Notes: a model not told the origin generated them from the letters alone. A stretch of 64,000 bases of DNA from Erwinia pyri (GCF_030758455.1 NZ_CP132353.1:2356001-2420000), one strand, 5' to 3'; positions 1 to 9,138 are shown, counted from the first letter of the stretch. Numbers and translations are program-made.

Positions 1-108
1 GACCTGGCTGTTCCGGTGATCACCGCAGAGCTGCCGCCCATCTCCGCTGACGAGGCAACGGAGAAGTACCTCGGCGCGATGGTGGATCTACTGAACTGGC
101 AGCCCTGA
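1..108 (+). CDS. mpaA: C-terminal end of murein tripeptide amidase MpaA (partial)
   Basis: An open frame enters from the left edge and ends in TGA after 35 codons; the last residues read LLNWQP. Only the tail is present, so no catalytic motif can be checked. The call rests on position: in E. coli mpaA (ycjI), which releases diaminopimelate from murein tripeptide, lies convergent to ycjG, and the two act in the same peptidoglycan-recycling route. Here the frame also converges on ycjG and overlaps its 3' end by 21 bp. Confidence 0.6.
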   Translation, partial: DLAVPVITAELPPISADEATEKYLGAMVDLLNWQP

Positions 109-1071
109 AAAGGTTATTTTCCCACAGCTGAACGGCAGCGCCGGGTCCGCATCCACCGCCAGCCAGGTTGGCCCGTCGAGATCGATAAAGCGGGCTGAAT
201 GCACTAACGGTAGCGCGGCCGCTATCGCTCTTGAGGTACAGAGCATGCAGCCGAGCATGACCTCAAATCCCGCTGCCCGGGCGGCCTGCGCCAGCGCCAG
301 CGCTTCGGTCAGCCCGCCGGTTTTATCCAGCTTAATATTCACCATCTCATAGCGGCCTTTCAGCGCTGGCAGGCTCTCGCGCGTGTGGCAACTTTCATCT
401 GCACAGATAGGCAGAGGATGAATGAAATTCGCCAGCATCGCGTCATCGCCTGCGGGCAGAGGCTGCTCCAGCATCGCCACTCCGAGGTCAGCCAGCAGCT
501 GGCAGCGCGCAGCCAGCCCTTCGCCATGCCAGGACTCGTTGGCATCTACGATAAGCGTCGCGTCCGGTACCGCCGTTCTCACTGCCACCAGCCTTTCGGT
601 GATCAGGGTGTTATCGAGTTTGATCTTGAGTAACCTGGCGCCATTTTCCCACAGCGCCAGCGCTGAGCTGGCCATCATTTCCGGCGTATCAATACTCACC
701 GTCTGCGCCATCTCAATAGCTGCGGGTTGGCTGGTGGTGGTCAGATGCCACAGATCCGTTGCCTGCTTTCTGCTCTGCAGATCCCAGAGAGCGGAATCGA
801 TGGCATTTCGGGCCGCGCCGGCCGGAAGCGCCTGTTGCAGCTGCTCACGGGTCATCCCCTCTTCAAGCGGAGTAAACAGCGTGGCGATTTGTGCCAGCAC
901 CGAAGCTTCCGTTTCACCATAACGTGGATAGGGCGTACATTCCCCCACGCCACGAATGCCCTCCTCTTCCAGCTCAACCACGACCACACCTGCCTCCTTT
1001 CTTATGCCGCGGGCAATAGCAAAAGGGGTGTGCAGCGGCCAGGCTTCGGGATAAACCTTTACAGCTCTCAT
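88..1071 (-). CDS. ycjG: L-Ala-D/L-Glu epimerase YcjG
   Basis: A 327-residue enolase-superfamily enzyme that epimerises L-Ala-D-Glu released from murein so that it can be degraded. Visible catalytic elements are Lys151 in KIKLDN, the metal ligands Asp176 (DANES), Glu202 (EQPLP) and Asp225 (ADES), and a second lysine in NIKLDK. The start MRAVKVYPEAWPLHTPF was chosen because it matches the E. coli protein and has an AAGGA ribosome site; a longer upstream reading exists but would add 42 unrelated residues. It is transcribed away from tpx and converges on mpaA. Confidence 0.93.
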   Translation of the reverse strand: MRAVKVYPEAWPLHTPFAIARGIRKEAGVVVVELEEEGIRGVGECTPYPRYGETEASVLAQIATLFTPLEEGMTREQLQQALPAGAARNAIDSALWDLQSRKQATDLWHLTTTSQPAAIEMAQTVSIDTPEMMASSALALWENGARLLKIKLDNTLITERLVAVRTAVPDATLIVDANESWHGEGLAARCQLLADLGVAMLEQPLPAGDDAMLANFIHPLPICADESCHTRESLPALKGRYEMVNIKLDKTGGLTEALALAQAARAAGFEVMLGCMLCTSRAIAAALPLVHSARFIDLDGPTWLAVDADPALPFSCGKITFSGLPVQ

Positions 1072-1233
1072 CAACAAATCCTTAGTAGCGAAAAGAAAGA
1101 AAAGCACACCCACAACATAGACTTGAGAAGCGGGTTTTGGCAATGCGCAGCGCTTTATGGAGGTTTTACTGTCTGTGTCTGCCAGCATGACATACACTCA
1201 ATGCAGTGTTTACTGCGCTTATAAGGAAAACCT

Positions 1234-1737
1234 ATGTCTCAGACAGTGAATTTTCAGGGCAACCCCGTTGCCGTTGCCGGTCAGCTTCCTGCACCAGGCG
1301 AGGCCGCTAAGCCTTTTACACTGGTCGCCAAAGATCTTTCAGAGGTGTCGCTTACTAACTATGCCGGTAAGCGTAAAGTGTTGAACATTTTTCCCAGCAT
1401 TGACACCGGCGTTTGCGCCGCTTCCGTGCGCAAATTCAACCAGCTCGCCGGCGAAATGAACAATGCCGTGGTGCTCTGCATCTCCTCAGATTTGCCTTTT
1501 GCCCAGTCCCGCTTTTGTGGTTCAGACGGACTGAGCAACGTGGTCACGCTCTCCACGCTGCGCGGTAGCGATTTCAAGCAGGATTACGGCGTGGCGATTG
1601 CGGATGGCCCGTTAAAAGGGCTGGCAGCACGCGCGGTTGTGGTGCTGGATGAGAAAGATAACGTTCTTTACAGCCAGCTTGTGCCGGAGATCACCACCGA
1701 GCCTGATTATGAGGCGGCGCTGGCTGCCTTAAAATAG
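1234..1737 (+). CDS. tpx: Thiol peroxidase Tpx
   Basis: A 167-residue atypical 2-Cys peroxiredoxin that reduces lipid and other hydroperoxides using thioredoxin. The peroxidatic Cys61 (DTGVCAASV) and resolving Cys95 (QSRFC) are exactly where the E. coli enzyme has them. The start [11 protein letters not shown] matches the family and follows an AAGGAAA ribosome site. It is a single-gene unit, divergent from ycjG and convergent with tyrR, closed by a strong hairpin at 1779-1799. Confidence 0.97.
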   Translation: MSQTVNFQGNPVAVAGQLPAPGEAAKPFTLVAKDLSEVSLTNYAGKRKVLNIFPSIDTGVCAASVRKFNQLAGEMNNAVVLCISSDLPFAQSRFCGSDGLSNVVTLSTLRGSDFKQDYGVAIADGPLKGLAARAVVVLDEKDNVLYSQLVPEITTEPDYEAALAALK

Positions 1738-1778
1738 CCGCGTAAAGGGCGCTTTCGCCCTGAATAACTCTTTAGCAA

Positions 1779-1806
1779 GGGCGGAACCGGGTTCCGCCCT
1801 TTTCTA
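1779..1806 (+). terminator. Rho-independent terminator of tpx
   Basis: A 10-bp perfect stem (GGGCGGAACC with GGTTCCGCCC) followed by TTTTCT. It abuts the tyrR stop codon at 1804, so the tail lies inside the convergent gene's end. A smaller GGGCG/CGCCC hairpin at 1747-1760 precedes it. Confidence 0.85.
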
Positions 1807-3375
1807 TTTTGCTTCGTCGTCCGCTCTCTTCTGGCTCAGACCATATTCACGCAGCTTATTGGCGATGGCAGTGTGGGAGACGCCAAGACGTTTCGCCAGT
1901 TTGCGCGTGCTGGGATAGGAGAGATAAAGGCGGCTGAGAATCGATCGTTCAAACCGGCTGGTGATCTCATCCAGCGAACCTTCCATCACCTCCTCGCCCA
2001 GCGGTATATCCAGCGCAAACTCCGGCAGCGTAATGTCCTGAGGGCGCAGCTCATTCCCCTCCAGCTGCGTCAGCGCCCGGTAGAGCGTATTTTTCAGCTG
2101 ACGGACATTGCCCGGCCAGGTATAGCGGCTCAGGAAGGCATTCAGCTGCGGAGAGAGCTTCGGCCGCACCAGCCCCTGCTCATCGGCAAAGCGCGCCACA
2201 AACATGTCGGTCAGCGGTAAAATATCCTGTGGCCGATCGCGAAGCGGCGGCAGATTCAGCGTCAGTACGTTCAGACGGTAAAACAGATCTTCACGGAACT
2301 CCCCCCGCTGAACCATTTCGGTAAGGTTTTTCTGCGTGGCGCAGATCACCCGTACATCCACATGCACCTCATGCTCCTCCCCAACCCGGCGGAAGGTGCC
2401 GTCGTTCAGGAAGCGCAGCAGCTTGGTTTGCATCCGTGGCGTCATCTCACCAATCTCATCCAGCAGCACGGATCCGCCGCTGGCCTGCTCGAAGAACCCT
2501 TTTTTGCCTTCCAGCGCGTTCGGATAGGCGCCCGCCGCATGACCAAACAGCTCGCTCTCCGCCACATCATCAGGCAGCGAGGCGCAGTTAAGGGCCAGGA
2601 ACGGCTTTTTACCGCGCGCGCTGCGGAGATGGCAGGCCCGGGCCAGCATATCTTTGCCCGTGCCGGTATCGCCGACTATCAGCAGCGGCGCATCAAGCAT
2701 CGCCAGCTTACGCGCCTGCTCCACTACCTGACGCATCTTCGGGTTCACCGCCACAATGTGCTGGAAATCGCTGTCATCGTTAACGGCCAGGTTTTGCAGC
2801 TGTTGCCCCATTCTGGCGGTAGATTTCAGCATCACCACTGCGCCAACGGGATTTTGCGCCTGCTCCTGCTCACCTGCCGCATAGATCGGGGTAATTTCCA
2901 TTAAGAAGTCACGCCCCTGGATCACCACATGGTGAGCCTGAGCTTCAATACGCTCGCTCTCCAGCCAGCGCTGGAAATTAAAACCGCTGATTAATGTCCC
3001 CGCGCCGAAGCTGCGCATCTTCTCTTCATTCAGCGAGAAGAGAAGCTGAGCCGCGGGATTCGCCAGCTCCACTTTGCCTTTCATATCAATTGAGAAAACG
3101 GGTTCCGGTAACGCTACCAGCAAGGCGCTCAGCGCGCGGTGCTCGCGTTCCGAAGGAAGAAAGGCCACGGTTCTGACATCCGTTACGCTGGGAATACGGC
3201 GGATTTCCGCCATCAGCTGGCTGAACTGGTCAAATTCGACCGGGCTGAAGTTCAGGTAGATGCGCCCGATAGGGGCGATTTCAATTCCGCGCAGATCGAT
3301 GCTGCGTTCAACCAGTAAATCGAGCAGTTCGCGGGTAAGACCAAGTCGGTCCTGGCAAAAAACTTCCAGACGCAT
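1804..3375 (-). CDS. tyrR: Transcriptional regulator TyrR of aromatic amino acid genes
   Basis: A 523-residue regulator of aromatic amino acid synthesis and uptake. Order of parts: ACT domain (about 1-75), PAS domain (about 80-190), AAA+ domain with Walker A GDTGTGKD at 235-242 and Walker B LLDEIGE at 304-310, and a Fis-type helix-turn-helix near the C-terminus (STRKLAKRLGVSHTAIANKL). Where true sigma-54 activators have GAFTGA, this protein has GAYPNA at 282-287; E. coli TyrR lacks the loop altogether and works with sigma-70. The start MRLEVFCQDR matches E. coli; seven extra upstream codons are possible but unlikely. Confidence 0.96.
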   Translation of the reverse strand: MRLEVFCQDRLGLTRELLDLLVERSIDLRGIEIAPIGRIYLNFSPVEFDQFSQLMAEIRRIPSVTDVRTVAFLPSEREHRALSALLVALPEPVFSIDMKGKVELANPAAQLLFSLNEEKMRSFGAGTLISGFNFQRWLESERIEAQAHHVVIQGRDFLMEITPIYAAGEQEQAQNPVGAVVMLKSTARMGQQLQNLAVNDDSDFQHIVAVNPKMRQVVEQARKLAMLDAPLLIVGDTGTGKDMLARACHLRSARGKKPFLALNCASLPDDVAESELFGHAAGAYPNALEGKKGFFEQASGGSVLLDEIGEMTPRMQTKLLRFLNDGTFRRVGEEHEVHVDVRVICATQKNLTEMVQRGEFREDLFYRLNVLTLNLPPLRDRPQDILPLTDMFVARFADEQGLVRPKLSPQLNAFLSRYTWPGNVRQLKNTLYRALTQLEGNELRPQDITLPEFALDIPLGEEVMEGSLDEITSRFERSILSRLYLSYPSTRKLAKRLGVSHTAIANKLREYGLSQKRADDEAK

Positions 3376-3524
3376 AGCGGGGCAACCTTCCTTCATTTCG
3401 GGCGTGAAGTGATAATACGCTATCGCCGTGAGCGCCAGAAGTGCTCTGGAAGGAAAAGTTGACAGGAAGCGTGCTGATTGCGCACCAACCCGGCAATCCC
3501 GCAGGTCGGCGCGTAAATTTCCAG

Positions 3525-4583
3525 CTATTTATCCGCAGGCACCGCGCCTTTCTGCAGCGTTTCTTTAAGCTTCAAGATCAAATCGCGGCGGAAATCGCCC
3601 AGCCGCGGCTTGTCCCCTTCAATCCACGGCAAGGGACGACACAATTCCATGGTCTTGATCCCCAGACGAGCGGTGAGCAGTCCTGCTCCAATACCCTGTG
3701 CGGCACGGGCAGAGAAGCGCGCGGCGAGATCCTGGGACATCCAGTCCATGCCCACTTCCCGCACCAGCTCACTGGCCCCGGCGAAAGCGATGTTTAACAT
3801 CACCAGCCGGAAAAGACGAATACGGCTGAAGTAACCTAACTCAATGCCGTAGATCGCCGCTATACGATTTATCAGCCGCAGGTTGCGCCAGGCTATAAAA
3901 GCCATATCCACCAGCGCCAGCGGGCTTACCGCAACCATCAGGGTCGATTCTGCCGCGCTGCGACCAATCTCACGCCGAGCCTGACGGTCCAGCACGGGTT
4001 GCACCAGCTGAGCATAAAGTCCGACAATTTCACGGTCATTATGGGTTTCATGCAGCGAAGCCTGCCAGCGTTGCAGCGCCGGATGACCCGGCTCAAGCCC
4101 CGCCTGCTTCGCCAGTTTTTCGCAGAACTCGCGTCCTCTGCCCATCCCGTGACTCTGCAGCAGCTCGCGTGCGACGTCCCGCTCTTCAGCACGCTCACGC
4201 AGCCGGTAGAGCCTGCGCCATTCGGCAATCAGCGAGCCCGCCCCGGCGACGACGATCAGGCCACCAGCCACGCAGCCGCCCATCGCTATCCAGTCCTGCT
4301 GGATCCAGGCGGTATGCGCCCACTGGACGCCCTGCGCCACCACGCTGATGCCCATCACGGCGAGGCCCAGCTTAACCATTTTGCGCCAGAGGCTGCGTTT
4401 CGGCCTTAGCGCTGCCTCAACGACGCGCTCACCCTCGCCCTCCTCCTCCGGTTGCAGCTCCGGCGCCTCTGGCACAAAAACGGCGCTCTGCTGTTCAAAA
4501 GCCTGCGCGGCTTTCAGAACCGGAATGTTTTCCGCCTCCAGCGGTCTGGCGAAGTCGATTCTTGGTTTGATGGGGGTAGTCAT
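3525..4583 (-). CDS. ycjF: UPF0283 inner-membrane protein YcjF
   Basis: A 352-residue protein of the UPF0283 family. The N-terminal 90 residues are acidic and soluble, followed by two hydrophobic segments around 75-125 and a conserved C-terminal region containing [19 protein letters not shown]. Its start codon overlaps the ycjX stop (ATGA), so the two are translationally coupled. The molecular role is unknown; in E. coli the ycjX-ycjF pair is heat-shock associated. Confidence 0.93.
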   Translation of the reverse strand: MTTPIKPRIDFARPLEAENIPVLKAAQAFEQQSAVFVPEAPELQPEEEGEGERVVEAALRPKRSLWRKMVKLGLAVMGISVVAQGVQWAHTAWIQQDWIAMGGCVAGGLIVVAGAGSLIAEWRRLYRLRERAEERDVARELLQSHGMGRGREFCEKLAKQAGLEPGHPALQRWQASLHETHNDREIVGLYAQLVQPVLDRQARREIGRSAAESTLMVAVSPLALVDMAFIAWRNLRLINRIAAIYGIELGYFSRIRLFRLVMLNIAFAGASELVREVGMDWMSQDLAARFSARAAQGIGAGLLTARLGIKTMELCRPLPWIEGDKPRLGDFRRDLILKLKETLQKGAVPADK

Positions 4584-5977
4584 CGCAGTTTATCTCCCAG
4601 TAAAAACTCCAGCGCCGCGTCAAGGCGAATATGCGGCAGCGGACGGTCAACATCCAGATCCTGCGGCCGGAACTGCTCAAAGTGGAACCCCTGCTGCTGC
4701 CAGAATGCGCTGCCGGGCAGACGAGGCGGCACTTCGCCAGGATAGACGGTGAGCGGCTGATTATCCGCAAGGCGATGGCCCCGCAGAGCCGGGATCTTCT
4801 CTCCCTGATGATCCACCAGCCCGCTTTGCGTCGCCTGCACCGAGGCCAGCCCCAGGCAATCCATGGTAATGCCTTCAAAGGCTGCATTTTGCCACGCATC
4901 CTGCACCAGCTGCTGCAACAGCGAAACCAGATTGGCGTGCTGATCCGCTGTAACGTGGTCCGACTTGGTGGCGGCAAACAGCAGCTTATCGATCACGGGC
5001 GAAAACAGTCGGCGGAACAGCGTGCGCTGCCCGTAGGAGAAACTCTGCATCAGCTGCGTCAGCGCCAGGCGCATATCGTTGAAGGCCTGTGGGCCACTGT
5101 TCAGCGGCTGCAGGCAGTCCACCAGCACAATCTGGCGGTCAAAACGCAGGAAATAATTTTTGTAGAACCCCTTCACCACGTGCTGACAGTAGTAGTTGAA
5201 CCTTGCCCGCAGCATGCCGATATTGCTGTTGGCATCCGCCTGGGCCAGGCGGCTTTCACTGCCTTCCGCAATCTGTGGCCAGGGGAAAAACTGCAGCGCC
5301 GGGGCGCCTGCCATATCGCCAGGCAGTACAAACCGCCCCGGCTGAATAAAGTGCAGGCCTTCCTGCTTACATTTTTGCAGATAGTCGGTCCAGGCGGCGG
5401 CGATCTCGCCCAGGCGATTTTCATCTGCCGGGGCCAGCGGATCGAGCCCTTCGCAGAGCTTTCGCCAGCGTTCAGACCAGGTCGCGCGGTCGCCCTGCAG
5501 CAGGCCCGTCATCTGTCGCGACCAGCCCAGATAGTCCTGAGCCAGCATGGGTAAATCGAGCAGCCATTCGCCAGGATAGTCGACGATCTCCAGATAGAGC
5601 GTGGAGGTCTCTTTAAAATGGCGGAGCAGCGATTCGCGGGGGCGGTAGCGCAGCGCCAGACGCATCTCGCTGACGCCGCGGGTTGGCGTCGGCCAGTCGG
5701 GCGGCGAGCCATAGAGCTGAGAGAGCCCTTCATCATAGGTGAAGCGCTGAATGCCCATATCCCGCTGCGGCACGCGCTTGACGCCCAGCAGGCGTTCTTC
5801 GCGAACCGCAGAGAACATCGGCAGCCGGGCACCGGAATTGACGTGAAGGAGTTGATTCACCAGGGAGGTAATAAAAGCGGTTTTTCCGCTGCGGCTGAGG
5901 CCAGTGACAGCAAGGCGAAGATGGCGGTCCGCGCCCCGATTCACCAGCGACAGCAATTCATTATGAAGTCGTTTCAT
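4580..5977 (-). CDS. ycjX: DUF463 P-loop protein YcjX
   Basis: A 465-residue predicted nucleotide-binding protein. A P-loop GLSRSGKT lies at residues 26-33 and a DYPGEW motif later acts as a G3-like element. Length matches E. coli YcjX. It is the first gene of ycjX-ycjF and lies 81 bp downstream of pspD on the same strand; in E. coli a sugar gene cluster separates psp from ycjX, so the two stress loci are closer here. The biochemical role is not established. Confidence 0.93.
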   Translation of the reverse strand: MKRLHNELLSLVNRGADRHLRLAVTGLSRSGKTAFITSLVNQLLHVNSGARLPMFSAVREERLLGVKRVPQRDMGIQRFTYDEGLSQLYGSPPDWPTPTRGVSEMRLALRYRPRESLLRHFKETSTLYLEIVDYPGEWLLDLPMLAQDYLGWSRQMTGLLQGDRATWSERWRKLCEGLDPLAPADENRLGEIAAAWTDYLQKCKQEGLHFIQPGRFVLPGDMAGAPALQFFPWPQIAEGSESRLAQADANSNIGMLRARFNYYCQHVVKGFYKNYFLRFDRQIVLVDCLQPLNSGPQAFNDMRLALTQLMQSFSYGQRTLFRRLFSPVIDKLLFAATKSDHVTADQHANLVSLLQQLVQDAWQNAAFEGITMDCLGLASVQATQSGLVDHQGEKIPALRGHRLADNQPLTVYPGEVPPRLPGSAFWQQQGFHFEQFRPQDLDVDRPLPHIRLDAALEFLLGDKLR

Positions 5978-6058
5978 GGGGTGTCGGCACCTTTTATTAT
6001 TCTGTTTACTGCAGTTAACAAGAGGGCAAGTGTAGCAAATTAGAGCAAAAATAAGTTG

Positions 6059-6283
6059 TTAAGGTTTATTCCAACGCGCGGTCATACCGCGAAGCGCACG
6101 GCGTAAGAGCGGCTCCAGCGCCCAGGCAAGAAACAGTTTCAGTGGACGATGCGCAACCGATTTAACCGCCCAGCCCGCCACGCCGCCGGGGCCATAGGTC
6201 ATGGCACCGATCAGGACAAATTTTCCCGCCTTCTTCAGCGTCGGCACGGCGTTACGTTTTATTGCACTCTGCCAGTGAGGCAT
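6059..6283 (-). CDS. pspD: Phage shock protein PspD
   Basis: A 74-residue peripheral inner-membrane protein, last gene of pspABCD. The segment VLIGAMTYGPGGVAGWAVK with the following RPLKLFLAWALEPLL closely matches E. coli PspD. Its exact role in the envelope stress response is minor and poorly defined. No pspE rhodanese gene follows it, unlike in E. coli. Confidence 0.9.
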   Translation of the reverse strand: MPHWQSAIKRNAVPTLKKAGKFVLIGAMTYGPGGVAGWAVKSVAHRPLKLFLAWALEPLLRRALRGMTARWNKP

Positions 6284-6337
6284 AAGGGTGACTCCTGAAG
6301 TCGATGAGCGGCCCGCCTGCGAGCCTGCTCAGAGAAA

Positions 6338-6703
6338 TTACAGCTGACGGAAACGGCTGCGAACGCTGAACGTTTCCGAGGTAACGTACCGCTCCATGTT
6401 GCGCAGGCTGGTTTCGCCACCGTTCAACTCACGGCTTAGCTTATCCAGCAGTTCATGGGCCGTTGGCGGCCTTTCACCGTTGTTCTGCAAATTATCGGGC
6501 ATTTCATCCAGCACGAAGGCCAGCCCGAAATAGGCAATCAGCGTGAACATAAACAGACCAAAGAACATCGACAACACCACGATGACCCTGACCAGGCGTA
6601 CCGGTATATCGAGATAATCCGCGATACCGGCACAAACGCCCTTCACTTTTCCACGCGCCGGGATGCGGTAAAGTTTTTTGCCTTTAATGGTCACTCCGCT
6701 CAT
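6338..6703 (-). CDS. pspC: Phage shock protein C, membrane sensor
   Basis: A 121-residue inner-membrane protein. The N-terminal PspC domain shows RIPARGKVKGVCAGIADYLD, then a transmembrane segment at about 40-65 (VRVIVVLSMFFGLFMFTLIAYFG). With PspB it senses inner-membrane stress and draws PspA away from PspF. The start overlaps the pspB stop by four bases (ATGA), so synthesis of the two partners is coupled. Confidence 0.95.
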   Translation of the reverse strand: MSGVTIKGKKLYRIPARGKVKGVCAGIADYLDIPVRLVRVIVVLSMFFGLFMFTLIAYFGLAFVLDEMPDNLQNNGERPPTAHELLDKLSRELNGGETSLRNMERYVTSETFSVRSRFRQL

Positions 6704-6927
6704 GGCTGCCTCCAGTTCGGGTGCTCAGCATCCAGGATCTCTTCCAGAGCCTGAATGCGTTCACGCATCCGCCTGGCGTCCTGGGTCAGCTGCTGCAGGC
6801 GTTGCAGTTCACTTTGCGACAGTTCAGCGCCGCCGTTCTGACGGTTACTGTAATGAAGCCATAACCAGATCGGCGCCACAAACAGCACGAAGATGGTCAG
6901 GGGTATGGCCAGAAATAACGCGCTCAT
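6700..6927 (-). CDS. pspB: Phage shock protein B, membrane partner of PspC
   Basis: A 75-residue protein with one N-terminal membrane segment (LFLAIPLTIFVLFVAPIWLWL) and a cytoplasmic leucine-rich helix (ELQRLQQLTQDARRMRERIQ) expected to form a coiled coil. It works with PspC to relieve PspA inhibition of PspF. It lies between pspA and pspC in one operon. Confidence 0.95.
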   Translation of the reverse strand: MSALFLAIPLTIFVLFVAPIWLWLHYSNRQNGGAELSQSELQRLQQLTQDARRMRERIQALEEILDAEHPNWRQP

Positions 6928-6993
6928 TCATTCTCCTTGAAATAGCTGGCTGGGTGGTTGAACAGGCATCCCGCAGGATGCCGGACGCAGGCA

Positions 6994-7659
6994 TTACTCG
7001 CTGCGGTTCATTTTGGCTTTTAACGCTGCCAGCTGCTCACCGATTTCATCATCAGCCTGCAGGTCAGCAAATTCCTGATCCAGCGTTTTCTTTTTACCAA
7101 AGCTCTGGCTCTCAGCTTCCGCTTCCATATGGTCGATACGGCGTTCAAACGACTCGAAACGAGCCATCGCTTCATCAATTTTGCCGCTGTCGAGCTGGCG
7201 ACGGACATCGCGTGAAGAAGAGGCAGCCTGATGACGTAAGGTCAGCGCCTGCTGGCGGGCACGGGTTTCGCTGAGTTTTTTCTCTAACTCACCAATTTCG
7301 CCCTTCATCCGCGTCAGCGTCTCTTCAACCTGCTCCACTTCCCTTTTCAGTGAAGCGATCAAATCGGTCAGTTTCTGTTTTTCAATCAGCGCAGCACGCG
7401 CCAGATCGTCTTTCTCTTTGCGCAGCGCCAGTTCCGCTTTTTCCTGCCACTCTGCCTGTTGAATTTCAGCCTGGTCGATACGGCGCACCAGCTGTTTCTT
7501 TTCAGCCAGCGCGCGGGCGGAGGTAGAGCGAACTTCCACCAGCGTGTCTTCCATCTCCTGGATCATCAGACGCACCAGCTTCTGTGGATCTTCTGCTTTC
7601 TCCAGCAGCGAATTGATGTTGGCGTTTACGATGTCGGCAAAGCGAGAAAAGATACCCAT
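6994..7659 (-). CDS. pspA: Phage shock protein A, effector and PspF inhibitor
   Basis: A 221-residue ESCRT-III-like (IM30/PspA family) protein that is almost entirely coiled coil. The N-terminal amphipathic helix [19 protein letters not shown] binds stressed membrane; in unstressed cells PspA binds and silences PspF. The start MGIFSRF was preferred over two extra upstream codons because it is invariant in the family. It is the first gene of the operon, read from the sigma-54 promoter at about 7720-7736. Confidence 0.97.
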   Translation of the reverse strand: MGIFSRFADIVNANINSLLEKAEDPQKLVRLMIQEMEDTLVEVRSTSARALAEKKQLVRRIDQAEIQQAEWQEKAELALRKEKDDLARAALIEKQKLTDLIASLKREVEQVEETLTRMKGEIGELEKKLSETRARQQALTLRHQAASSSRDVRRQLDSGKIDEAMARFESFERRIDHMEAEAESQSFGKKKTLDQEFADLQADDEIGEQLAALKAKMNRSE

Positions 7660-7719
7660 AATCAATGTCCTCTGACGTTATTAAAATGCGCGCAACAGTT
7701 GCGGCTACGGTAAAGACTG

Positions 7720-7736
7720 TTCAAAACGCGTGCCAA
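7720..7736 (-). promoter_or_regulatory. Sigma-54 promoter of pspABCD
   Basis: On the minus strand TGGCACG is followed by four bases and TTGAA, matching the sigma-54 pattern TGGCACG-N4-TTGCW except for the last GC element, which in E. coli pspA is also non-consensus. The approximately 90 bp between this site and pspF is AT-rich and is where PspF upstream sites and IHF binding would be expected; I could not define those sites exactly. Confidence 0.82.
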
Positions 7737-7829
7737 CTTTTATCTTGCTGATTTTACTGAATTCCTTTTATTTACAGCAACAGGATAATTGGCTAAGGTG
7801 GCGTAATTAACTAACATCTGGTGAATTTC

Positions 7830-8819
7830 ATGAGTGAAAATAACGATACGCTGCTCGGTGAGTCGAATAATTTTCTGGAAGTTCTGGAACAGGTCTCCCG
7901 GCTGGCGTCGCTGAACAAGCCGGTGTTGGTCACTGGCGAACGCGGCACAGGTAAAGAGCTGATCGCCAGCCGCCTGCACTATCTTTCCGATCGCTGGCAG
8001 GGTCCGTTTATTTCGCTGAACTGCGCGGCGCTGAATGAAAATCTGCTCGATTCAGAGCTGTTTGGCCATGAGGCGGGCGCTTTTACCGGCGCGCAGAAGC
8101 GCCATCTGGGCAGGTTTGAACGGGCAGATGGCGGCACGCTATTCCTTGATGAACTGGCCACCGCCCCGATGCTGGTGCAGGAAAAGCTCCTGCGGGTTAT
8201 TGAGTATGGCCACCTGGAGCGCGTGGGCGGCAGCCAGCCGCTTCAGGTCAGCGTGCGGCTGGTTTGCGCCACTAATGACGATTTGCCTCTGCTGGCGCAG
8301 CAGGGGAAATTCCGCGCCGATCTGCTAGACCGCCTGGCTTTTGACGTTGTTCAGCTGCCGCCTCTGCGCGAACGCCGGAGCGATATCCTGGTGATGGCAG
8401 AGCATTTCGCTATCCAGATGTGCCGCGAGCTGGGACTGCAACTCTTCGCTGGTTTTTCAGCACAGGCAAAGCAGGTGCTGCTTGACTACCACTGGCCTGG
8501 CAACGTCCGTGAACTCAAAAACGTGGTGGAACGCTCCGTTTATCGTCACACCGAAAGCGAGCAGGAGCTGGACAGCATTATCATCAACCCTTTCCAGCGC
8601 CAGCAGCCTGTTGCTGAGAGTGACAGCCTGCAGAGATCTTCCCTGCCCACGCTGCCGCTGGATCTACGCCGCTGGCAGAATGAACAGGAAAAAGCACTGC
8701 TGGAGAAAAGTCTCGCCCAGGCGAGGTTTAATCAACGCCGTGCCGCAGAATTACTGGGAGTCACTTACCACCAGCTGCGTGCGATGCTGAAAAAGCATGG
8801 TGTGGCCGGCGATAGTTAA
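7830..8819 (+). CDS. pspF: Psp operon activator PspF
   Basis: A 329-residue bacterial enhancer-binding protein that drives sigma-54 transcription of pspA. It has no N-terminal receiver domain, as usual for PspF. Walker A GERGTGKE is at 36-43, the sigma-54 contact loop GAFTGA at 83-88, and the C-terminal Fis-type helix-turn-helix reads QRRAAELLGVTYHQLRAML. Trp56, the residue through which PspA inhibits the E. coli protein, is kept. Start MSENNDTLLGE was chosen by alignment; MNF three codons earlier is possible. Confidence 0.96.
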   Translation: MSENNDTLLGESNNFLEVLEQVSRLASLNKPVLVTGERGTGKELIASRLHYLSDRWQGPFISLNCAALNENLLDSELFGHEAGAFTGAQKRHLGRFERADGGTLFLDELATAPMLVQEKLLRVIEYGHLERVGGSQPLQVSVRLVCATNDDLPLLAQQGKFRADLLDRLAFDVVQLPPLRERRSDILVMAEHFAIQMCRELGLQLFAGFSAQAKQVLLDYHWPGNVRELKNVVERSVYRHTESEQELDSIIINPFQRQQPVAESDSLQRSSLPTLPLDLRRWQNEQEKALLEKSLAQARFNQRRAAELLGVTYHQLRAMLKKHGVAGDS

Positions 8820-8825
8820 AACAGG

Positions 8826-8852
8826 CAAAAAAAAGCCCGCTCGAGGCGGGCT
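8826..8852 (-). terminator. Terminator of the RyhB-type RNA
   Basis: Seven-bp stem AGCCCGC/GCGGGCT with a five-base loop, followed on the minus strand by eight T. On the plus strand the hairpin is followed by A residues, so it is oriented for the small RNA, not for pspF. Confidence 0.9.
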
Positions 8853-8918
8853 AAAAAAATACTGGAAGCAATGTGAGCAATGTCGTGCTCTTCTCCGGTA
8901 GAGCCACCGTTGAAGCGC
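8827..8918 (-). ncRNA. ryhB: RyhB-type iron-responsive small RNA
   Basis: Positions 8858-8888 on the minus strand carry the 31-nt core of enterobacterial RyhB, including GCACGACATTGCTCACATTG; to my recollection it is identical to E. coli RyhB there. It is followed by a GC hairpin (AGCCCGC/GCGGGCT, 8834-8852) and eight U residues. A sigma-70 promoter sits just upstream with a Fur box over the -10. RyhB pairs with mRNAs of iron-using proteins under iron limitation with Hfq. E. coli ryhB is elsewhere (yhhX-yhhY), so this may be a relocated copy or a paralogue. The 5' end at about 8918 is inferred from promoter spacing. The 5' stem differs from E. coli. Confidence 0.9.
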
Positions 8919-8924
8919 AGGGGA

Positions 8925-8954
8925 ATAATAATCATTCTCAGCGGCAGCTGTAAA
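8925..8954 (-). promoter_or_regulatory. Sigma-70 promoter of the RyhB-type RNA
   Basis: On the minus strand a -35 TTTACA (8949-8954) and -10 TATTAT (8925-8930) are separated by 18 bp, each one mismatch from consensus. The Fur box at 8926-8940 covers the -10, which explains repression when iron is plentiful. Confidence 0.85.
8926..8940 (-). promoter_or_regulatory. Fur box over the RyhB-type promoter
   Basis: TGAGAAT-G-ATTATTA on the minus strand matches the 7-1-7 Fur pattern TGATAAT-N-ATTATCA at 12 of 14 positions. Its overlap with the -10 element fits classic Fur repression. Confidence 0.85.
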
Positions 8955-8963
8955 GTGGTTTGT

Positions 8964-8978
8964 TGAGAATTTTTCTCA
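8964..8978 (+). promoter_or_regulatory. Second Fur-like box upstream of the RyhB-type gene
   Basis: TGAGAAT-T-TTTCTCA is a perfect 7-1-7 inverted repeat resembling the Fur pattern (11 of 14). It lies 38 bp from the first box centre, upstream of the -35, and could extend Fur binding or serve an unrelated divergent promoter toward sapA. Confidence 0.55.
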
Positions 8979-9138
8979 TTACCATAACAACGCTGGGCCT
9001 ATTCGGCGCAGCTCTGCGGTGACTTAAGGATCGGCGGTGCCGCTTTTCGCATGAAAAAAGCGCACTTAACCCGGCAAATTTTGGGCCGGACTCCAGAGTG
9101 CGGTACACTCTCACTATTGCCTGATATTCAGATGACTT

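Noticed and set aside
4631..5554. Long plus-strand open frame of 307 codons
   Set aside because: It is antisense to ycjX throughout, has no ribosome site and its composition is that of a mirror frame of a GC-rich gene.
8820..8860. The hairpin after pspF as the pspF terminator
   Set aside because: Its T run is on the minus strand; it ends the RyhB-type RNA.
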